Positions 16,382 to 25,881 are shown, numbered from the stretch's first letter. The stretch is 43,005 nucleotides of DNA from an uncultured Gammaproteobacteria bacterium (GCA_903928015.1 CAIYPF010000028.1:1-43005); one strand, 5' to 3'. Program-made: numbers and translations. Notes: generated by a model not told the origin, from the letters alone.

Positions 16382-16459
16382 TCAGAGTCCGGCGCGTCGT
16401 CCCGCCAGTCCCACGAAGACCGCCACCAGGATCACCAACAATGCGATCGTTCCGAACAT
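16382..16459 (-). CDS. Putative 25-residue single-span membrane micropeptide
   Basis: An ATG (16457-16459) opens a 25-codon frame. It starts Met-Phe-Gly-Thr, continues with about 15 aliphatic residues (IALLVILVAVFVGLAG) and ends Arg-Arg-Ala-Gly-Leu before TGA (16382-16384). A purine-rich GGGGGCGGA precedes the ATG by a few bases. One membrane helix followed by positive residues suggests an N-out/C-in or tail-anchored peptide. It lies just ahead of an SDR gene and may be co-transcribed with it. I do not recognise a family. A chance ORF cannot be excluded at this size. Confidence 0.45.
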   Translation of the reverse strand: MFGTIALLVILVAVFVGLAGRRAGL

Positions 16460-16527
16460 GTTCCGCCCCCGCTTTAACGATGCCGTTGTTCGTTGTGCGT
16501 GCGTCGGTTTCGCGACGCCCGGGCTTC

Positions 16528-16533
16528 AATATA
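16528..16533 (-). promoter_or_regulatory. -10-like TATATT upstream of the micropeptide-SDR pair
   Basis: On the minus strand TATATT stands out in a GC-rich gap, about 70 nt before the micropeptide ATG. No good -35 hexamer is visible at 16-18 nt. Confidence 0.25.
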
Positions 16534-16547
16534 GTCGGGATTGCGCG

Positions 16548-17171
16548 CTATGCCGGGGCCCTGCCGGAGGCCGCCTGGCCGAGTGCATGATCGACCAGCG
16601 CAAGGCGGTCGTTACCGAAGTACATATCGCTGCCGTTCACGAAGATCGTGGGGCTTCCGAAACCCCCTCGGGCCACCAGTTCGTCGGTGTTGGCGCGCAG
16701 GCGTGCCTTGCAGTCCGGGCCTGCGATCTCGGCGAAAAAGGCATCGGGGTCCATTCCCAACCCCGAGGCGATGCGAGCGAGAACCTCATCCTGCGAGATG
16801 TCCTCGAGCCGGCCCCAGTAGCTCTCGAATACAGCGGTGCAGTAGGGGACAAGCAGCCCGCGGTCTTCGGCCGCGAAGGCGCCGCGCATGGCTTTCACGC
16901 TGTTCACGGGGAATACAGCGGGCCAGCCGATCTCGAGTCCGTAGACACGGGCCCAGTCCGCCAGATCCTTGCGCATGTAGCTCCAGCGCAGGGGGTTCGG
17001 ATTCGCGCGGTTCTGGTAGACCTCGGCATTCACGGCGTTGAAGACGCCGCCCACCAGAATGGGTTTCCAGGTGACCTCCACGCCGTGGCGCGCGGCGATG
17101 GGCTGGATGCCCACGTAGGCGAGATAGGTCCACGGGCTCGAGCAGTCGAAGAAGAGTTCCAGCGTCGCCAT
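16548..17171 (-). CDS. 2-hydroxychromene-2-carboxylate isomerase-like (DsbA-fold, kappa-GST type)
   Basis: This 207-residue protein has a DsbA/thioredoxin fold with a helical insertion. The N-terminus LELFFDCSSPWTYLAY carries the CSSP-type active site of the HCCA-isomerase/kappa-class GST family; the redox CxxC is missing, so it is not a disulfide oxidase. VKAMRGAFAAED and the C-terminal GGFGSPTIFVNGSDMYFG are typical. Family members isomerise aromatic-degradation intermediates with glutathione. No other naphthalene-type genes are nearby, so the true substrate may differ. The dedA gene upstream ends 21 nt away, so the two may be co-transcribed. Confidence 0.85.
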   Translation of the reverse strand: MATLELFFDCSSPWTYLAYVGIQPIAARHGVEVTWKPILVGGVFNAVNAEVYQNRANPNPLRWSYMRKDLADWARVYGLEIGWPAVFPVNSVKAMRGAFAAEDRGLLVPYCTAVFESYWGRLEDISQDEVLARIASGLGMDPDAFFAEIAGPDCKARLRANTDELVARGGFGSPTIFVNGSDMYFGNDRLALVDHALGQAASGRAPA

Positions 17172-17192
17172 TCCTGTTGTCCCCGGTTACGT

Positions 17193-17798
17193 TCAGTTGC
17201 GTTTGCTGCGTTGGCGCAGCACGAAAAGCGCCACGCTGGAGCCGATGATCCCAACCGCGGCGCCCACCAGCAGCGCCGGTGATGCGCCCTTGCTCTCGAC
17301 GGCGGCGCCCAGCATGTAGCCAGGCAGCACGTACAGCGGCGACCAGGCCGTGCCCGAGACCACATTTATCAGGAAAAACCGCCTGGCGGGCATCGAAAGA
17401 ATTCCAGCCACCAGCGGTATGACCGGCCTGATGGGTCCCACGAAGCGCCCGAGCGCCACGCCCCATGCGCCGTGCCGGTCAAAGAATGCCTCGCCGTTGG
17501 CGATCCATATCGGGTGCTTGCGGAAGGGCCAGGCGCGTTTGATGTCGGCGTGGAAGATGCGTCCGAGCATGTAGCTCACGCCATCGCCCGAGACGGCCCC
17601 TGCGAAGGCTGCGATCAGGCAGCCCGGCAGCGAGAGATCGACCGCGCCTGCAGCAAAACTTGCCGCGCCGAGGATGATGATCCCCGGCACGATGATCCCG
17701 AGCAGAGCGAAGGATTCGACGAAGGATACCGCCCCTATGCTGGCGATGACCCAGCCCGGGTTGGCGAGCAGCCAGTGCTGGATAGCGGTGATGTCCAT
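17193..17798 (-). CDS. DedA-family membrane protein
   Basis: This 201-residue inner-membrane protein has the SNARE-associated/DedA domain. The segments are [14 protein letters not shown] (first re-entrant part), [35 protein letters not shown] (the conserved amphipathic F/GRFxPxxR region) and [18 protein letters not shown]. DedA proteins are linked to phospholipid flipping and membrane homeostasis. The start at 17798 (MDITAIQ) gives a normal length. It diverges from proA and precedes the isomerase gene. Confidence 0.9.
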   Translation of the reverse strand: MDITAIQHWLLANPGWVIASIGAVSFVESFALLGIIVPGIIILGAASFAAGAVDLSLPGCLIAAFAGAVSGDGVSYMLGRIFHADIKRAWPFRKHPIWIANGEAFFDRHGAWGVALGRFVGPIRPVIPLVAGILSMPARRFFLINVVSGTAWSPLYVLPGYMLGAAVESKGASPALLVGAAVGIIGSSVALFVLRQRSKRN

Positions 17799-17886
17799 CG
17801 AGGTTGTGGTCCCGAACTACGTTTTTGCAGCGAAATCCGCGGCATTCCGGCCAACGGGCGCGGGTGCGGTGCCGCGACTCGGCCGA

Positions 17887-17892
17887 TATAAT
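17887..17892 (+). promoter_or_regulatory. Consensus -10 (TATAAT) ahead of proA
   Basis: A perfect TATAAT lies 57 nt before the proA ATG in the 151-bp gap divergent from dedA. No strong -35 hexamer is visible at 16-18 nt. It is the likely promoter of the proA-nadD-rsfS-rlmH run. Confidence 0.4.
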
Positions 17893-17949
17893 GCCACTCG
17901 GGCACGCAAGCGCGCGCCGTCCCGCATTCCCTTGGCCCAAGAGTACCGC

Positions 17950-19206
17950 ATGGATTACGTCCGTTACGTGGCCGACACAGGCCTTGCAGCACGCGCTGCC
18001 GCACGCGCCATGGCGAGTGCGTCCACGCAACTCAAGAACGCCGCGCTGCTGGCCGCGGCCGATGCCCTCGAGGCTGAGCGCGCGCAGATCCTCGCGGCCA
18101 ACCGTCTCGATGTGCAGCGCGCCCGCGAACGTGCTCTGGAGCCTGCGCTTGTTGATCGCCTCGCCCTCGACGATGCCCGTATGAGCGCGATGATCGACGG
18201 TGTGAGGCAGGTGGGAACCCTGCCGGACCCGGTGGGCACCGTCACCGATCTCGCCTACCGCCCGAGCGGAATCCGTGTGGGGCGCATGCGGGTGCCGATC
18301 GGTGTGATCGGCATCATCTACGAGTCCCGGCCCAACGTGACCGCAGACGCGGCCGCGCTCTGCATCAAGTCGGGCAATGCCGTGATCCTGCGCGGCGGTT
18401 CCGAGGCGATCGAGTCGAACCGCGCCATCGCGGCCTGCCTCGCGCGCGGTCTGGACCAGGCGGGCCTGCCCGGCGCCGCGGTGCAACTCATCGCCCACAC
18501 CGACCGAGAGATCGTTTCGGCGCTGGTGTCTTCGCCGCAGGCGGTGGACGTGATCATCCCGCGAGGTGGCAAGGGGCTGATCGAGCGCGTCTCGCGCGAT
18601 GCCCGCGTCCCCGTCATCAAGCATCTGGACGGCGTCTGCCACGTGTACATCGATGCCTCCGCCGACGCAGCGCAAGCCGAGGCCATCGCGCTGAACGCCA
18701 AGACCCATCGTTACGGCACCTGCAACACCATGGAGACGCTGCTGGTTGACGAGGCCGTGGCAGCCGGACTGCTGCCCCGGATCGCGGCGTCCCTGATCGC
18801 CGCCGGCGTGGAGTTGCGCGGCTGCCAGCGTACCCGCGCGCTGGTGCCGCAGGCACTGCCTGCCACCGAAGAAGACTGGTACGCGGAGTACCTCGCGCCC
18901 ATTCTCGCCGTGCGGGTCGTGGACGGCATCGATGCCGCCATGGAGCACATCGCGCGCTACGGTTCCCAGCACACCGACGCCATCGTCACGCAGCACCACG
19001 CGCGCGCCATGCGATTCCTGCGCGAGGTCGACTCCAGTTCCGTCGTGGTCAACGCCTCCACGCGTTTCGCTGACGGATTCGAGTACGGTCTTGGCGCCGA
19101 GATCGGCATCTCGACCGACAAATTCCACGCCCGCGGGCCGGTGGGGCTCGAGGGGCTCACCTCGCAGAAGTGGGTTGTACTCGGCGAGGGGCAAGTGCGT
19201 GCTTGA
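17950..19206 (+). CDS. proA: Gamma-glutamyl phosphate reductase
   Basis: ProA reduces glutamyl-5-phosphate to the semialdehyde with NADPH, the second step of proline synthesis. The 418 residues match the E. coli length. Visible signatures are [36 protein letters not shown] and the catalytic cysteine in [12 protein letters not shown]; the C-terminus holds [17 protein letters not shown]. The ATG at 17950 (MDYVRYV) is chosen on family length; the open frame upstream lies over the dedA promoter region. proB is not in the window. It overlaps nadD by 8 nt. Confidence 0.96.
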   Translation: MDYVRYVADTGLAARAAARAMASASTQLKNAALLAAADALEAERAQILAANRLDVQRARERALEPALVDRLALDDARMSAMIDGVRQVGTLPDPVGTVTDLAYRPSGIRVGRMRVPIGVIGIIYESRPNVTADAAALCIKSGNAVILRGGSEAIESNRAIAACLARGLDQAGLPGAAVQLIAHTDREIVSALVSSPQAVDVIIPRGGKGLIERVSRDARVPVIKHLDGVCHVYIDASADAAQAEAIALNAKTHRYGTCNTMETLLVDEAVAAGLLPRIAASLIAAGVELRGCQRTRALVPQALPATEEDWYAEYLAPILAVRVVDGIDAAMEHIARYGSQHTDAIVTQHHARAMRFLREVDSSSVVVNASTRFADGFEYGLGAEIGISTDKFHARGPVGLEGLTSQKWVVLGEGQVRA

Positions 19207-19909
19207 AAGCGGGCGGGGCACCCTTGCCTCGCAGCCCCTGCGCCGCATCGGCGTTCTGGGCGGCACATTCGACCCGGTGCACCACGGCCACCTGCGCATG
19301 GCGCTCGAGGCCGCAGAACTGCTGGGCCTCGACGAACTGCGCATGATCCCGGTGAACACCCCCGCATTGCGGACACAGCCGGTTGCGGGCCCTGAACATC
19401 GACTTGCAATGCTCCGCCTTGCCACCGCCGGCGTGCCCGGCCTGACGGTCGACGACCGCGAACTTCGCCGTGGCGGGGTGTCCTACAGCGTTGACACCCT
19501 GCGCGAGATCCGCCTCGAGGCAGGGGATCACCACCGGCTTTGCATGATCGTTGGAGAGGACGCATTCGCTGGCCTCGAGCGCTGGAAAGAATGGCCGCGC
19601 CTGCTCGATTACGCGCATGTCGTGGTGCTCACGCGGCCCGGCGACACCAGCGCCCCCGGCCCCGCGCTGGCGGCATGGACGGCAGAGCACCTCGCCGCCG
19701 ATTCCAATGTGGCGCTGCAGGCGGCAAGCCGTGGCCGTATCCTGCGCCTTGCCCTGACGCAGCTCGCGATATCCTCGACCCAGCTGCGTGCGCTGCTCGC
19801 CGCAGGACGCAACCCCCGATTCCTGCTGCCCGGCCCCGTGCTGGACTACATCCACGAACACCGCATCTACGGCGCCAATCCGGGCGCCGACACCGGAGGA
19901 TCACCGTGA
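19199..19909 (+). CDS. nadD: Nicotinate-nucleotide adenylyltransferase
   Basis: NadD joins ATP and nicotinate mononucleotide to make deamido-NAD. The nucleotidyltransferase motif [12 protein letters not shown] is near the N-terminus and the closing ISSTQLR motif is near the C-terminus, with the segment [17 protein letters not shown] between. GTG at 19199 overlaps the proA stop by 8 nt and has GAGGGG 7-8 nt upstream, giving 236 residues, slightly longer than usual because of a 16-residue lead and a short tail. The gene order proA-nadD-rsfS-rlmH is conserved in pseudomonads. Confidence 0.94.
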   Translation: MLESGRGTLASQPLRRIGVLGGTFDPVHHGHLRMALEAAELLGLDELRMIPVNTPALRTQPVAGPEHRLAMLRLATAGVPGLTVDDRELRRGGVSYSVDTLREIRLEAGDHHRLCMIVGEDAFAGLERWKEWPRLLDYAHVVVLTRPGDTSAPGPALAAWTAEHLAADSNVALQAASRGRILRLALTQLAISSTQLRALLAAGRNPRFLLPGPVLDYIHEHRIYGANPGADTGGSP

Positions 19910-20250
19910 AACCCACCGACAGCACCGCGCTCGCGGAGCTAGCCGTAAAGGCCGTACTGGACCTGAAGGGCCGCGATCCGAAGCGGCTCGATGTCACCGA
20001 GCTCACCGACGTCATGGACGAACTCGTGATCGCGAGCGGCACCTCCGCCCGGCACGTGCGCTCCATCGCCGAGAACGTGCTCGCAGAGGCGCGCAAGGTG
20101 GGCGTGCGCCCCATCGGCGTCGAGGGGCAGGAAACCGGCGAGTGGGTGCTGGTCGATTTCGGTGGCGTGGTGGTGCACGTCATGGGCGAGGACCAGCGCA
20201 AGTTCTACGCGCTGGAGAAACTCTGGACCGCGCTCCCGGGCCGGGAATGA
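19906..20250 (+). CDS. rsfS: Ribosome silencing factor
   Basis: RsfS binds ribosomal protein L14 and blocks subunit joining in starving cells. The 114-residue protein has the Iojap-fold segments [42 protein letters not shown] and [10 protein letters not shown]. The GTG start shares the GTGA with the nadD stop, and GGAGGA lies 5 nt upstream. Its stop overlaps the rlmH ATG in the same way, so translation is likely coupled along the run. Confidence 0.95.
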   Translation: MKPTDSTALAELAVKAVLDLKGRDPKRLDVTELTDVMDELVIASGTSARHVRSIAENVLAEARKVGVRPIGVEGQETGEWVLVDFGGVVVHVMGEDQRKFYALEKLWTALPGRE

Positions 20251-20714
20251 GCTCGAGGCTGCGGCTCCTCGCCGTGGGCACGCGCATGCCCGGCTGGGTG
20301 CAGGAAGGCTTCGAAGACTACCGCAAGCGCCTGCCGCGCGAGTGGTCACTGGAACTGCGCGAGATACCGCTCGCGCGCCGCGGTGCGGATGTGGCGCGTG
20401 CCATGCGCGACGAGGGCGAGGCGCTGCTCGCGGCGCTGGACGGCGACGAGTTCGTGGTGGCCATGGAAGTGGGTGGAAAGCCTGTCTCCACGCCTGATCT
20501 CGCGGCGCGCCTCGGACGCTGGCGCGAAGATGGCCAGCGCGCGGCCTTCCTGGTGGGTGGGCCCGACGGGCTCTCTGATGTGTGCCGTGCCCGCGCGCGC
20601 GAGCAGTGGTCGCTATCGCGCCTCACGCTCCCGCACCCGCTGGTGCGCATCCTGCTGGCCGAGCAACTCTACCGGGCGTGGAGCCTCATGGCCGGCCATC
20701 CTTATCACCGCTGA
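20247..20714 (+). CDS. rlmH: 23S rRNA pseudouridine-1915 N3-methyltransferase
   Basis: RlmH is a SPOUT-class methyltransferase that modifies pseudouridine 1915 in helix 69 of 23S rRNA. The 155 residues match the family. The C-terminal trefoil knot binding S-adenosylmethionine is [11 protein letters not shown], followed by [20 protein letters not shown] and the end segment AGHPYHR. The ATG overlaps the rsfS stop (ATGA). The mrdA start is 8 nt downstream of its stop. Confidence 0.96.
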   Translation: MSSRLRLLAVGTRMPGWVQEGFEDYRKRLPREWSLELREIPLARRGADVARAMRDEGEALLAALDGDEFVVAMEVGGKPVSTPDLAARLGRWREDGQRAAFLVGGPDGLSDVCRARAREQWSLSRLTLPHPLVRILLAEQLYRAWSLMAGHPYHR

Positions 20715-20722
20715 GCGAGCAC

Positions 20723-22744
20723 GTGGCCGGGCAACTCTCCATCCGCGACACCCTCACCGAGACGCGCGTCTTCAGCAAGCGTGCGGTGCTGGCTGCGGTG
20801 GTTGTGGTGCTGGCCACAGGGGCGTTGCTGGCACGCTACTTCCAGCTCCAGATCGTGGAGCACGAGAAATACCGCACGGAGTCCGATCGCAACCGCATCC
20901 ATGCCCGCCCCGTGCCGCCCCGGCGCGGGCTGATCTTCGATCGCCATGGCGTGGTGCTCGCCGACAACCGGCCCATTTTCAATCTCGTGGTCACGCGGGA
21001 GCGTGTGCGCGACATCGACCAGACGTTGTCGATCATCGGCAGCACCATCGGTCTCGATCCCGCAGACGCGGAACGCTTCCGCAAGCGCTTGCCGCGGCAA
21101 CTGCCCTTCGAGGCGGTACCGCTCAAATTCAATCTGAGCGAGGAGGAGATCGCGCGCCTTGCGGTAAACCGCCACCTGCTGCCCGGCGTGGAGGTCGAGG
21201 CCGAGCTTGTACGCCATTACCCCTACCGGGAGTTGCTGGCCCACACGCTGGGATATGTCGGCCGCATCAACGAGAGCGAACTCGCGAGCCTCGACGAGAC
21301 CGACTACGCAGGCACCAACCTGATCGGCAAGAACGGTATCGAGAAATTCCACGAGAGCGCGCTGCACGGCAGCGTGGGTTACGAGAACGTCGAGACCAAC
21401 GCGCGCGGGCGCGTGCTGCGGGTGCTCGAGCGCATCGACCCCGGCGCCGGCCAGGATCTGGTGCTTGAACTCGACCTCGAGGTGCAGCGCGTTGCGCAGC
21501 AGGGCCTTGGAAGCGATCGCGGCGCCGTGGCTGCCATCGATCCGCAGACCGGCGGTGTGATAGCGCTCGCGAGTTCGCCGAGCTTCGACCCCAACCCCTT
21601 CGTCTCGGGCATCAGCGGGCCTGCCTATGCCCTGCTCCGGGACTCACCGGACCACCCGCTCATCAACCGCGCGATCCAGGGGCTCTATCCGCCAGGCTCC
21701 ACCGTGAAGCCGATGTACGCCTTGGCGGGACTTTTCTACGGCGTTTCCACGCCCGCAAGCTCTGTGCCTGATCCCGGCTGGTACCAGTTGGGTGGTGTGG
21801 GGCGTCGCTACCGTGACTGGAAGAAATGGGGGCACGGAGGCGCGGTGAACCTCTCGCAGGCGATCACGGAATCCTGCGACGTCTACTTCTACGATCTTGC
21901 CAACCGCATGGGCATCCAGCGCATGCACGACTTCGCGCTTGATTTCGGACTCGGCTCGGCCACCGGCGTCGACCAGACCGGCGAGCGTCGCGGCGTGATG
22001 CCATCCAATGCCTGGAAGCTCGCGGCCATCGGGCAGCGCTGGTTTCCGGGCGAGACCCTGAGCGTGGGCATCGGACAGGGCTACATGCTCGCCACGCCCA
22101 TGCAGCTTGCCGTCATGACGGCCACCATCGCGAGCCGCGGGCGCCACTACCGTCCGCGCCTCGTCCAGCGCATCGGCGGGCGGGTTCTGGAGCCGGAGCT
22201 GCTGCATACCGTCGAGATGCCCGATCCGACCTATTGGGATGCCGCGATCAAGGCGATGGAGGATGTGGTGCACAGCCCGCACGGTACGGCCAAGGCGATC
22301 AACAAGAACCTCGGTTACCGGATTGCGGGCAAGACCGGCACGGCACAGGTCGTGGGTATTGCGCAAAATGCCACCTATGACTCGGCCAAACTCGACAAAC
22401 GTCAGCGTGACCACGCGCTCTTCATTGCCTTCGCCCCGGCCGAGGACCCGCGCATTGCGGTGGCCGTGATCGTGGAAAACGGCGAGCACGGCAGTACCAC
22501 CGCAGCCCCCTTGGCCCGCAAGGTCATCGACGCGTATCTGTTCCCGAATGGCGCTCCGGGCGCCCAGCCTGCAGCACCCGCGCAGCCTCCGGTTACGCCC
22601 GGTGCTGCGCCTGCCGCCGCCGATGGCGCTGCCGCTCCGGCAATGCCGGCTGCGGCCGCTCCCCAAACGCCCGCCGGGACGCAGGCTCCTGTGGCGCCGC
22701 AAGCGCCCGCGACACCAGCGCAAGCCCCGGGGGTCGTGCTGTGA
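20723..22744 (+). CDS. mrdA: Penicillin-binding protein 2 (peptidoglycan transpeptidase)
   Basis: PBP2 cross-links peptidoglycan during cell elongation in complex with RodA. The 673 residues contain a membrane anchor (about 20-40), RGLIFDRHGVVLADN opening the pedestal domain, and the transpeptidase domain with Ser326 in GSTVK, the SxN-type SCD in TESCDVYFYDLA, and KTGTAQV. The tail from about residue 612 is almost entirely Ala, Pro, Gln and Gly and lacks domain character. GTG at 20723 is the likely start, with only a weak ribosome site, so it may depend on coupling to rlmH. The stop overlaps the rodA start. Confidence 0.95.
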   Translation: MAGQLSIRDTLTETRVFSKRAVLAAVVVVLATGALLARYFQLQIVEHEKYRTESDRNRIHARPVPPRRGLIFDRHGVVLADNRPIFNLVVTRERVRDIDQTLSIIGSTIGLDPADAERFRKRLPRQLPFEAVPLKFNLSEEEIARLAVNRHLLPGVEVEAELVRHYPYRELLAHTLGYVGRINESELASLDETDYAGTNLIGKNGIEKFHESALHGSVGYENVETNARGRVLRVLERIDPGAGQDLVLELDLEVQRVAQQGLGSDRGAVAAIDPQTGGVIALASSPSFDPNPFVSGISGPAYALLRDSPDHPLINRAIQGLYPPGSTVKPMYALAGLFYGVSTPASSVPDPGWYQLGGVGRRYRDWKKWGHGGAVNLSQAITESCDVYFYDLANRMGIQRMHDFALDFGLGSATGVDQTGERRGVMPSNAWKLAAIGQRWFPGETLSVGIGQGYMLATPMQLAVMTATIASRGRHYRPRLVQRIGGRVLEPELLHTVEMPDPTYWDAAIKAMEDVVHSPHGTAKAINKNLGYRIAGKTGTAQVVGIAQNATYDSAKLDKRQRDHALFIAFAPAEDPRIAVAVIVENGEHGSTTAAPLARKVIDAYLFPNGAPGAQPAAPAQPPVTPGAAPAAADGAAAPAMPAAAAPQTPAGTQAPVAPQAPATPAQAPGVVL

Positions 22745-23889
22745 GACGCGGTGATTTTGTCAGGCAGATGCCGGAGTCTGGCCAGGGCCTGGGCTCTGGC
22801 GTATCGCTCGGCGAGCGTCTGCGTATCGACTTCTGGCTGCTGCTCATCCTGCTCGCGCTCTGTGCCTACGGACTTGTGGTGCTTTACAGCGCGAGTGGCC
22901 GCAACGTGGAGTCGGTGGAGCGGCAGGCGGGCTTCATGCTGCTTGGCATGTTTGCCATGGCTGCGGTCGCACAACTGGGCGTGAAACAGTTGCGACGCTG
23001 GACACCGGTGGCCTATCTCGCCGGCTGCCTGCTGCTGCTCGCGGTGGACCTGTTCGGCACCGGCGCCAAGGGAGCGCAGCGCTGGCTGGAAATACCCGGG
23101 CTGCCGCGATTCCAGCCCTCGGAGATCATGAAACTCATGGTGCCGCTCGCGGTGTCGAGTTTCCTTGCCGCCTCCGTTCTGCCGCCACGCTTTCTGCACG
23201 TGATGGTGACGCTTGCGATCGTCGCTGTTCCCACGGTCCTCGTGCTGGTGCAGCCCGACCTCGGCACGGCTGTGCTGATCGTGGCGGCCGGGCTGATCGT
23301 GCTGTTCCTGGCGGGCTTGCGCTGGGTCTACATTGCGGTGGTGGTGGCTGCGCTCGCGGTGGCTGCGCCCGTCATGTGGACCTACGTTCTCTACGACTAC
23401 CAGAAGCAACGCGTGCTTACGCTTCTCGACCCCGAGAGTGATCGCCTTGGCGCGGGATGGAACATCATCCAGTCGAAGACCGCTATCGGCTCGGGTGGCA
23501 TCGAGGGCAAGGGATGGCTGAGCGGCACGCAGTCGCACCTGGATTTCCTGCCGGAGGGGCACACCGATTTCATCATCGCGGCGCTTGCCGAGGAGTTCGG
23601 GTTCCGCGGGGTGGCGGGCTTGCTTGCGCTCTATCTCGCGTTGATCGGGCGCGGACTGTGGATCGCGCTGCGTGCGCAGGACAGTTTCTCGCGACTTGCT
23701 GCCGGCGGGCTCACGCTGACGTTTTTCGTCTATATTGTCGTGAACATGGGTATGGTCTCGGGGCTTCTGCCGGTGGTCGGCGTCCCGCTACCCCTGATCA
23801 GCCAAGGTGGTACGGCGCTGATATCGCTGCTCGGTGGCTTTGGCGTCGTCATGGCAGTTTCAACCGAGCGCCGCCGGATGTTGGGCTGA
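22741..23889 (+). CDS. rodA: Rod-shape-determining peptidoglycan glycosyltransferase
   Basis: RodA is the SEDS-family polymerase that builds glycan strands from lipid II together with PBP2. The 382-residue protein has about ten membrane segments. Typical segments are LVVLYSASG, GAQRWLEIPGLPRFQPSEIMKL, LVQPDLGTAVL, the large periplasmic loop with SGTQSHLDFLPEGHTDFIIA, and GVPLPLISQGGTALI. The GTG start overlaps the mrdA stop (GTGA). The partners therefore lie in one transcript. Confidence 0.96.
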   Translation: MRRGDFVRQMPESGQGLGSGVSLGERLRIDFWLLLILLALCAYGLVVLYSASGRNVESVERQAGFMLLGMFAMAAVAQLGVKQLRRWTPVAYLAGCLLLLAVDLFGTGAKGAQRWLEIPGLPRFQPSEIMKLMVPLAVSSFLAASVLPPRFLHVMVTLAIVAVPTVLVLVQPDLGTAVLIVAAGLIVLFLAGLRWVYIAVVVAALAVAAPVMWTYVLYDYQKQRVLTLLDPESDRLGAGWNIIQSKTAIGSGGIEGKGWLSGTQSHLDFLPEGHTDFIIAALAEEFGFRGVAGLLALYLALIGRGLWIALRAQDSFSRLAAGGLTLTFFVYIVVNMGMVSGLLPVVGVPLPLISQGGTALISLLGGFGVVMAVSTERRRMLG

Positions 23890-23923
23890 GCCGACCCGTC
23901 GTGCAGTCATGCGGGAGTTGATC

Positions 23924-24901
23924 GTGTTTCGCATCCTTTTCCTTCTCCTGTCGCTGTTCGCCTCCACCGCGTTTGCCGCAGGCTATGTTTCGCATCCGGC
24001 CTATCCTGCCTTCGAAGCGAAGATGATCCGCGAGCACGGATTCAGTGCCGGAGAAGTGCAGCGGCTGCTCGGCCAGGCCGAGCGCAAGGACTCCATCCTC
24101 GAGGCCATCGCGCGGCCCGCCGAGAAACGCCTCACTTGGGGCGAGTACCGCAAGCTCTTCATCACCAAAGCCCGCATCGACGGCGGCGTCGCGTTCTGGC
24201 GCGAGAACAAGGACGCTCTGGCGCAGGCAGCCAAGCGCTTCGGCGTCGACCCTGAAGTGGTGGTGGCCATCATCGGTGTCGAGACCCGCTACGGCGGCAA
24301 CATGGGCTCCTATCGCGTCATCGACGCGCTCGCCACGCTGGCCTTCGATTACCCCCCACGCAGCGCCTTCTTCGGCGGTGAGCTCGAGCAGTTCCTCGTG
24401 ATGGCCCGCGAGCAGGGCTTCGATGCGCTGCAATTGAAGGGCTCTTATGCGGGCGCCATGGGCATGGGGCAGTTCATTCCGAGCAGCTTCCGGGCCTATG
24501 CCGTCGATTTCGACGGTGACGGCCACGCCGATATCTGGAACAGCCGCGCCGATGCCATCGGCAGTGTGGCCAACTATTTCAACCGCCACGGCTGGGCTGC
24601 GGGCGCGCACGTGGTGGACGCTGCACGTGCGGTGGGCGCTGTTGCTGCCGATCGCATGAATCCGGGCCTGGAACCCAACACCCCGGTATCGGAGCTGCGG
24701 GCGCTCGGCCTCGCGCCCCGCAGCAGCCTCCCGGCCACGGAGCTTGTGCTGCCGCTCATGCTCGAGACGGACGACGGCCCCGAGTACTGGCTGGGTCGGC
24801 ACAATTTCTACGTGATCACCCGCTACAACCGCAGTCCGCTCTACGCCATGGCCGTTCACCATCTGAGCCAGGAAATCCTGGCGGCCCTGAGGCAACCCTG
24901 A
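23924..24901 (+). CDS. mltB: Membrane-bound lytic murein transglycosylase B
   Basis: MltB cuts glycan strands with 1,6-anhydro ring formation. A hydrophobic signal (FRILFLLLSLFASTAFA) precedes a family 103 transglycosylase domain. The catalytic Glu lies in IIGVETRYGGNMG; GAMGMGQFIPSSFRAYAVDFD and DIWNSRADAIGSVANYF follow. The GTG at 23924 is favoured by GGGAG 6 nt ahead; an in-frame ATG at 23909 lacks a ribosome site. No lipobox Cys is seen at the signal end, so the protein is probably soluble in the periplasm, as in SltB-type relatives. Confidence 0.92.
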   Translation: MFRILFLLLSLFASTAFAAGYVSHPAYPAFEAKMIREHGFSAGEVQRLLGQAERKDSILEAIARPAEKRLTWGEYRKLFITKARIDGGVAFWRENKDALAQAAKRFGVDPEVVVAIIGVETRYGGNMGSYRVIDALATLAFDYPPRSAFFGGELEQFLVMAREQGFDALQLKGSYAGAMGMGQFIPSSFRAYAVDFDGDGHADIWNSRADAIGSVANYFNRHGWAAGAHVVDAARAVGAVAADRMNPGLEPNTPVSELRALGLAPRSSLPATELVLPLMLETDDGPEYWLGRHNFYVITRYNRSPLYAMAVHHLSQEILAALRQP

Positions 24902-24912
24902 GTCCGCGACGC

Positions 24913-25860
24913 ATGAAAGCCTGGCGTTGGCTCCCTGGCGCGGCGCTGCTCGCGCTGCTCGGCGGTTGCGCATCGGGCCCGATGGAGATCCCCGAGCGAG
25001 CGCCGCAGCAATCTCCCGCAGGCTCTGACAAAGACGGCACGCCGGGTTTCCGCGCCGATCTGATGAACGTGCCCGACGCAATCCCGCGCCCGGAGGCGCG
25101 CACCAAGGCGGGCAACAAATCTCCCTACACCGTTCTCGGCAAGACCTACACCGTGCGGCCCGTTCCGCCGGGTCATCGCGAACGTGGTCTGGGCTCGTGG
25201 TACGGCACCAAGTTCCACGGCCGCAAGACCTCGCTTGGCGAAGACTACGACGTCTACACCATGACCGCGGCCCACAAGACCCTGCCGCTGCCCAGCTACC
25301 TGCGCGTCACCAATCTCGAAAACGGCAAGCGGGTGGTGGTGCGCGTCAACGATCGCGGCCCCTTCCACGAGGACCGGGTGATCGATCTTTCCTATGCCGC
25401 TGCCTACCGGCTCGGCTACTCCGGCAAGGGCACTGCGCTGCTCGAGCTCGAAGTTCTGGATCCCATGGCGCCCGAGTGGGTGGCGAAGCGCGCTGGTCGC
25501 GAGTACAGCGAGCCGGAGGCAGTGGCCCGCGCCTTGCCCGCCGTGGTGCCGGAACCCGGGCCCGAGGCGCTGCCCGATGTGGTGGCTGGCGCGGATCCGG
25601 GGGTCGAGGCCACGTCTTCTTCCTCAGGCTCAGGCCAGTCACGGCACGTGTGGTTGCAGGCGGGCGCCTTCCGCAGCATCGAGGGTGCCCGCAACCTGCA
25701 GCGCAGCATTGCCCCGCTGCTCGATCAGGATGTCATCATCCAGAGCGTTGCCGGATGGCACCGTGTTCGCGTCGGCCCGCTCGCCAGCGACGCCGTCATC
25801 GAAGAGGCCCTCCGCCGCCTTGCCTCTGCCCGCCTCGCCGCACAGGTGGTGACGGAGTGA
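24913..25860 (+). CDS. rlpA: RlpA septal-ring lytic transglycosylase, lipoprotein
   Basis: RlpA cleaves peptide-free (naked) glycan strands at septa in pseudomonads. The 315 residues start with a lipoprotein signal ending LLGGC (lipobox Cys near 20). The double-psi beta-barrel (about 95-190) contains GLGSWYGTKFHGRKTSLGE and VVVRVNDRGPFHEDRVIDLS, including the catalytic Asp. The C-terminal SPOR domain (about 240-315: WLQAGAFRSIEGARNLQ to RVRVGPLAS) targets denuded glycans. It starts 11 nt after mltB. Confidence 0.95.
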   Translation: MKAWRWLPGAALLALLGGCASGPMEIPERAPQQSPAGSDKDGTPGFRADLMNVPDAIPRPEARTKAGNKSPYTVLGKTYTVRPVPPGHRERGLGSWYGTKFHGRKTSLGEDYDVYTMTAAHKTLPLPSYLRVTNLENGKRVVVRVNDRGPFHEDRVIDLSYAAAYRLGYSGKGTALLELEVLDPMAPEWVAKRAGREYSEPEAVARALPAVVPEPGPEALPDVVAGADPGVEATSSSSGSGQSRHVWLQAGAFRSIEGARNLQRSIAPLLDQDVIIQSVAGWHRVRVGPLASDAVIEEALRRLASARLAAQVVTE

Positions 25861-25881
25861 TATCGCCCTGCGCGGGATGCG

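Noticed and set aside
17479-19425. Long minus-strand frame under proA
   Set aside because: It is antisense to proA and part of nadD, and out of frame with dedA; no domain seen.
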